From CAYOLL01 sp964404765 [NCBI: uncultured Gemmatimonadota bacterium] (GTDB lineage Bacteria; 4572-55): 64,000 nucleotides of DNA. Below the pieces are notes generated by a model. That model worked only from the letters and a program-made list of their open reading frames with translations. It made no database searches and was not told the DNA's origin. The position numbers were made by a program, and so were the translations under genes. Position 1 is the first letter of the stretch; the number at the start of each line of letters is the position of its first letter. Of this stretch, positions 61,214 to 64,000 are shown piece after piece. The DNA lies in contig CAYOLL010000006.1 in the NCBI GenBank assembly GCA_964404765.1, forward strand, positions 7,347 through 71,346, written 5' to 3'.

Positions 61214-61825
61214 ATGAAAATAACTTCCGCCGAATATCTGATTAGCGCCGCCGGTTTGAGCCAGCTACCGACAACCGGGCTGCCGGAAATTGCATTTTCC
61301 GGGCGCTCTAACGTGGGCAAGTCCTCGTTAGCCAACAAAATTTTGAATCGCCGCAGTCTGTTTAAAACCAGCGTCACGCCCGGCAAAACCCGCCTGCTCA
61401 ATTATTTTCTGATCAACAACGCTTTTTATTTTGTGGATTTGCCCGGCTATGGCTATGCCAAAGTTTCGCAGGCCGAGCGCGATGGCTGGCGGCAGTTGAT
61501 CGAAGACTATCTGGAAAAACGCGATACCCTCCATCTGGTGGTGCAGTTGCTGGATGCCCGTCTGGAGCCGCAAAAACCGGACATTCAAATGGTCGAATAT
61601 CTGCGCTATTATGAGATTCCGTTTACACTGGTGGCAACCAAAACCGACAAGTTGAAAAATAAGGATCGCAAGAATTTGAAAATACTGCGCGAGACTTTTC
61701 AAGTGCAGCAGCTTATCGAGTTTTCGGCGATTACCGGGCAAGGCACGGACAAAATTTGGAGCGCGATCACCCACATCTTGCAAATGGAGCCCGCTCCCGA
61801 AACCCTTCCGCCGGCGAACCAATAG
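61214..61825 (+). CDS. engB: Ribosome biogenesis GTPase EngB/YihA
   Basis: A 203-aa GTPase with G1 GRSNVGKSSL, G3 DLPGYGYAK and G4 TKTDK, plus the family start ISAAGLSQLPTTGLPEIAFS. It works in large-subunit assembly and is often essential. The length is normal for the family. It reads away from the unknown protein gene, with a family A repeat between, and is 50 nt before the TonB receptor. Confidence 0.96.
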   Translation: MKITSAEYLISAAGLSQLPTTGLPEIAFSGRSNVGKSSLANKILNRRSLFKTSVTPGKTRLLNYFLINNAFYFVDLPGYGYAKVSQAERDGWRQLIEDYLEKRDTLHLVVQLLDARLEPQKPDIQMVEYLRYYEIPFTLVATKTDKLKNKDRKNLKILRETFQVQQLIEFSAITGQGTDKIWSAITHILQMEPAPETLPPANQ

Positions 61826-61875
61826 CACACCTCAAGCGCCGCGTTTCTCAAATTTCCAATCTCAAGGAGAATCTT

Positions 61876-63903
61876 ATGCCGCTCGTTTTCATTCTACGAC
61901 AATGCCGGGTAATGACCTGCCTGGCGCTGTTGCTCGTCATTCCGAATGCCGCTTTGGGTCAGAGCGCGCCGGAATTGATTGATCTCAGCTTGGAAGAATT
62001 GCTCAATGTTACCATCACCTCGGTGTCCAAAAAGGCGGAAAAGCTGTCCGAGGCTCCGGCCGCCATCTTTGTGCTGACGGCGGAAGACATCCGGCGCTCC
62101 GGCGCGTCCACAATTGCCGACGCGCTGCGCTTGGCGCCCGGTGTGCAAGTCGGCCAAATAGACGCCAGCATTTGGGCGATCAGCGCGCGCGGTTATAACG
62201 GTCGCTTTTCCAACAAGCTGCTGGTGTTAATTGACGGTCGCTCGGTCTACACGCCCATGTTTTCCGGCGTTTACTGGGAAGTGCAGGACGTAATGCTGGA
62301 GGATGTGGAGCGGATCGAGATCATTCGCGGGCCGGGCGCAACCTTGTGGGGCGCCAACGCGGTCAACGGGATCATCAACATTATCACCAAAAAGGCGGCG
62401 GACACGCTCGGCGGCTTGATTACTGCCGGCGGCGGTTCGGAGGAGCGCGGCTTCGGTCAGGCGCGTTACGGGACCCGGTGGGGCGCGGACAATCACGTTC
62501 GTTTTTACGCCAAATACTTTGATCGCGACGCTTTCACGGACGCTGGCGGCGACGCTTTTGGCGATCAATGGCAAGCGGTTCAGGGCGGCTTCCGCGCGGA
62601 CGGCGCACTGCCCGGGAAAATAAACTGGACGCTGCAAGGCGACTATTATGACGGCGAGTTGGGTCAGCGCCAGAAAACGCCGTCCTTTACCCCGCCGTAT
62701 CTGGAAATCGCCGATGTGGAGAACCCGGTCAAGGGCGGCAACCTGCTGGGCCGCCTGGAAAAGCGGCTGTCCGGGCAATCGGACCTGAGTTTGCAATTCT
62801 ACTATGACCGTGCCGACCGCCAAGAGCCGACCATCAAACAAGAAGTGACGACGTACGACCTGGAATTTCAACATCGCTTTACCGGCATCCAGCGCCATGA
62901 GGTCATCTGGGGTTTGAATTTTCGAGCGCTTTCCGACCGGACGCGCGGCTCGGTCTTTGCCCGGCTTGATCCGGCCAATTCGTCGCGGCAATTGGTCAGC
63001 GCTTTTATCCAAGATGAAGTCATGCTCGTCAAAGACCGCTTTTTTGTGACGCTCGGCTCCAAATTCGAGCATAATGAGCACACCGGCTGGGAGGTTCAAC
63101 CGAATGCCCGCTTGCAATGGCTGGCCCATCCACAGCATACCGTGTGGGGAGCGGCTTCACGCGCGGTGCGGACGCCGGACCGCAGCTCGACAGGCATTTC
63201 GTTTGTGTTTCAGGCACTGCCGCCGGGCGCGCTGGATCCCAATGTGCCCTTTCCGACGCTGTTGACCTTTACGGGCAGCCCGGAGTTTGAATCGGAAACG
63301 ATGTCGGCCTACGAGATCGGCTATCGCTTTCATCCCAACAAATATCTGTTTGTTGATCTGGCCGGATACCGTTTCGACTACGACAAACTGTCCGGCGCGC
63401 TGGTGAACCCGGCCGGGGCCGTCTTCAACATGACGCCGACGCCGCATCTCACCATTCCGGCGGTCATCAGCAACGTCAATGACGCCATATCGAGCGGCTT
63501 TGAAATTGTTGTTGATTGCCGGCCGACGGATGCCTGGCGGCTGCGCGGCAGCTATTCCTATCTCAATTTTGCGTATGATAGCGCCGTCCCCGGAGCCGCC
63601 GAGCGGGAAGAAGGTTTTAATCCCAAGCATCAGGCCGCGCTGCAATCTTTCTTGACCGTTTTGCAAAAATTTGAAACGGACATTACCGCCCGTTTTGTGG
63701 ACAAGCTGCCATACGCCAAAATTGACGGCTATACGACGTTCGATCTGCATCTGGGCTATCGCCCGATGCCGCAACTGCTGCTGTCGCTGGTTGGACGCAA
63801 CTTGACCGAAGCCCGGCACCGGGAGTTTGAGGTGGACTATTCGGCGATTGTTTCATCCGAAGTGGAGCGCAGTTTTTACGGCGCGGCGACGTGGAAGTTT
63901 TAA
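61876..63903 (+). CDS. TonB-dependent outer-membrane receptor
   Basis: 675 aa from the ATG at 61876, which follows AAGGAGAATCTT. The signal peptide is MTCLALLLVIPNAALG-like, then the plug starts LIDLSLEELLNVTITSVSKK (a TonB-box-like start common in this group) with IADALRLAPGVQVGQ, VERIEIIRGPGATLWGANAV and GIINIITKKA. The barrel follows and ends in Phe (GAATWKF). It resembles vitamin-B12/iron-type receptors in layout; the substrate cannot be told. It is unrelated in sequence detail to the receptor at 5175 apart from the plug. Confidence 0.93.
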   Translation: MPLVFILRQCRVMTCLALLLVIPNAALGQSAPELIDLSLEELLNVTITSVSKKAEKLSEAPAAIFVLTAEDIRRSGASTIADALRLAPGVQVGQIDASIWAISARGYNGRFSNKLLVLIDGRSVYTPMFSGVYWEVQDVMLEDVERIEIIRGPGATLWGANAVNGIINIITKKAADTLGGLITAGGGSEERGFGQARYGTRWGADNHVRFYAKYFDRDAFTDAGGDAFGDQWQAVQGGFRADGALPGKINWTLQGDYYDGELGQRQKTPSFTPPYLEIADVENPVKGGNLLGRLEKRLSGQSDLSLQFYYDRADRQEPTIKQEVTTYDLEFQHRFTGIQRHEVIWGLNFRALSDRTRGSVFARLDPANSSRQLVSAFIQDEVMLVKDRFFVTLGSKFEHNEHTGWEVQPNARLQWLAHPQHTVWGAASRAVRTPDRSSTGISFVFQALPPGALDPNVPFPTLLTFTGSPEFESETMSAYEIGYRFHPNKYLFVDLAGYRFDYDKLSGALVNPAGAVFNMTPTPHLTIPAVISNVNDAISSGFEIVVDCRPTDAWRLRGSYSYLNFAYDSAVPGAAEREEGFNPKHQAALQSFLTVLQKFETDITARFVDKLPYAKIDGYTTFDLHLGYRPMPQLLLSLVGRNLTEARHREFEVDYSAIVSSEVERSFYGAATWKF

Positions 63904-63946
63904 CCCGTTTCTGCGCTCAATCACGGCATTGACTTGAAATTTTACA

Positions 63947-64000
63947 GAATGTGGTTTTTCAGCCCCGATAGGGGCGTCCCGTTTGTAGCCCGCAAAGTCT
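63947..64000. repeat. Partial repeat at the window edge
   Basis: AGCCCCGATAGGGGC forms a perfect short palindrome within TTTTTCAGCCCC...GTCCCGTTTGTAGCCC, a string type that is commonly repeated between genes. It is cut by the end of the window. Confidence 0.4.

Noticed and set aside
63947-64000. Start of a gene after the last TonB receptor
   Set aside because: There is no open frame with a ribosome-binding site in the last 97 bases, only a partial palindromic repeat.

Overview
The window comes from a Gram-negative bacterium with an outer membrane. It encodes two TonB-dependent receptors, a large cell-surface protein with a type IX secretion (Por) C-terminal sorting domain, FG-GAP, choice-of-anchor-D and PKD adhesin modules, LysM/FecR and S1/P1 nuclease proteins. 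This repertoire points to the FCB group. Four promoters look like canonical sigma70 (TTGACA-type -35), which argues against a typical Bacteroidota; a KSB1/Calditrichota-like candidate phylum is my best guess, by inference only. No rRNA, CRISPR array, intact prophage or transposase was seen. The intergenic regions are rich in small palindromic repeats.

Layout. 1-335: a fragment of a second type IX sorting domain, then an inverted-repeat element. 336-12494 (-): surface protein, TonB receptor, two orphan periplasmic binding proteins and a histidine kinase-receiver-adenylate cyclase; the last three overlap by 4 nt each. 12569-17859 (-): spoVR, a Uma2-type nuclease, prkA and a small membrane protein. 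18024-19167 (-): a compact unit with a promoter, a DUF3098-like membrane protein, tRNA-Val that overlaps its stop codon, a small exported protein and a terminator. 19223-24525 (-): hrcA-grpE-dnaJ-prmA-murG. 24780-28249: an SbcD-like nuclease, icd and an orphan DUF2442 gene beside a decayed partner. 28360-36232 (-): a TPR protein, two kinases, gamma carbonic anhydrase and an acyltransferase-cNMP fusion. 36308-44374: an orphan ABC ATPase, an RDD protein, S1/P1 nuclease, an AAA-like/PD-(D/E)XK protein, nadA and a DRGH nuclease. 44556-45808: a KilA-N gene with a leader full of palindromes. 45809-59209 (-): a 15-PKD exported protein, a TPR/ATPase pair, a LysM-FecR protein, a TumE-like toxin-antitoxin pair and a sensor kinase. 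59533-63903 (+): a ferredoxin-cyclase, an unknown protein, engB and a second TonB receptor.

How the parts may work together. The window holds two class III cyclases, one under two-component control and one fused to a [2Fe-2S] domain. It also holds one protein with a cNMP pocket that keeps its key Glu and Arg. Together these suggest cAMP signalling with redox and periplasmic-ligand inputs. The two substrate-binding proteins have no permeases nearby and are coupled to the kinase-cyclase, so they are more likely sensors than transporters.

The most unusual signal is the KilA-N locus. Codons 64-73 of the gene form a perfect 30-bp palindrome. The 5' leader carries four more palindromes. Each differs in arm sequence, yet read on the + strand each gives a peptide that aligns with FKGNEFVTFK (for example FKPVEFDGFK and NYGEIAIIK). 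This looks like a family of small palindromic units that includes one site inside the gene.
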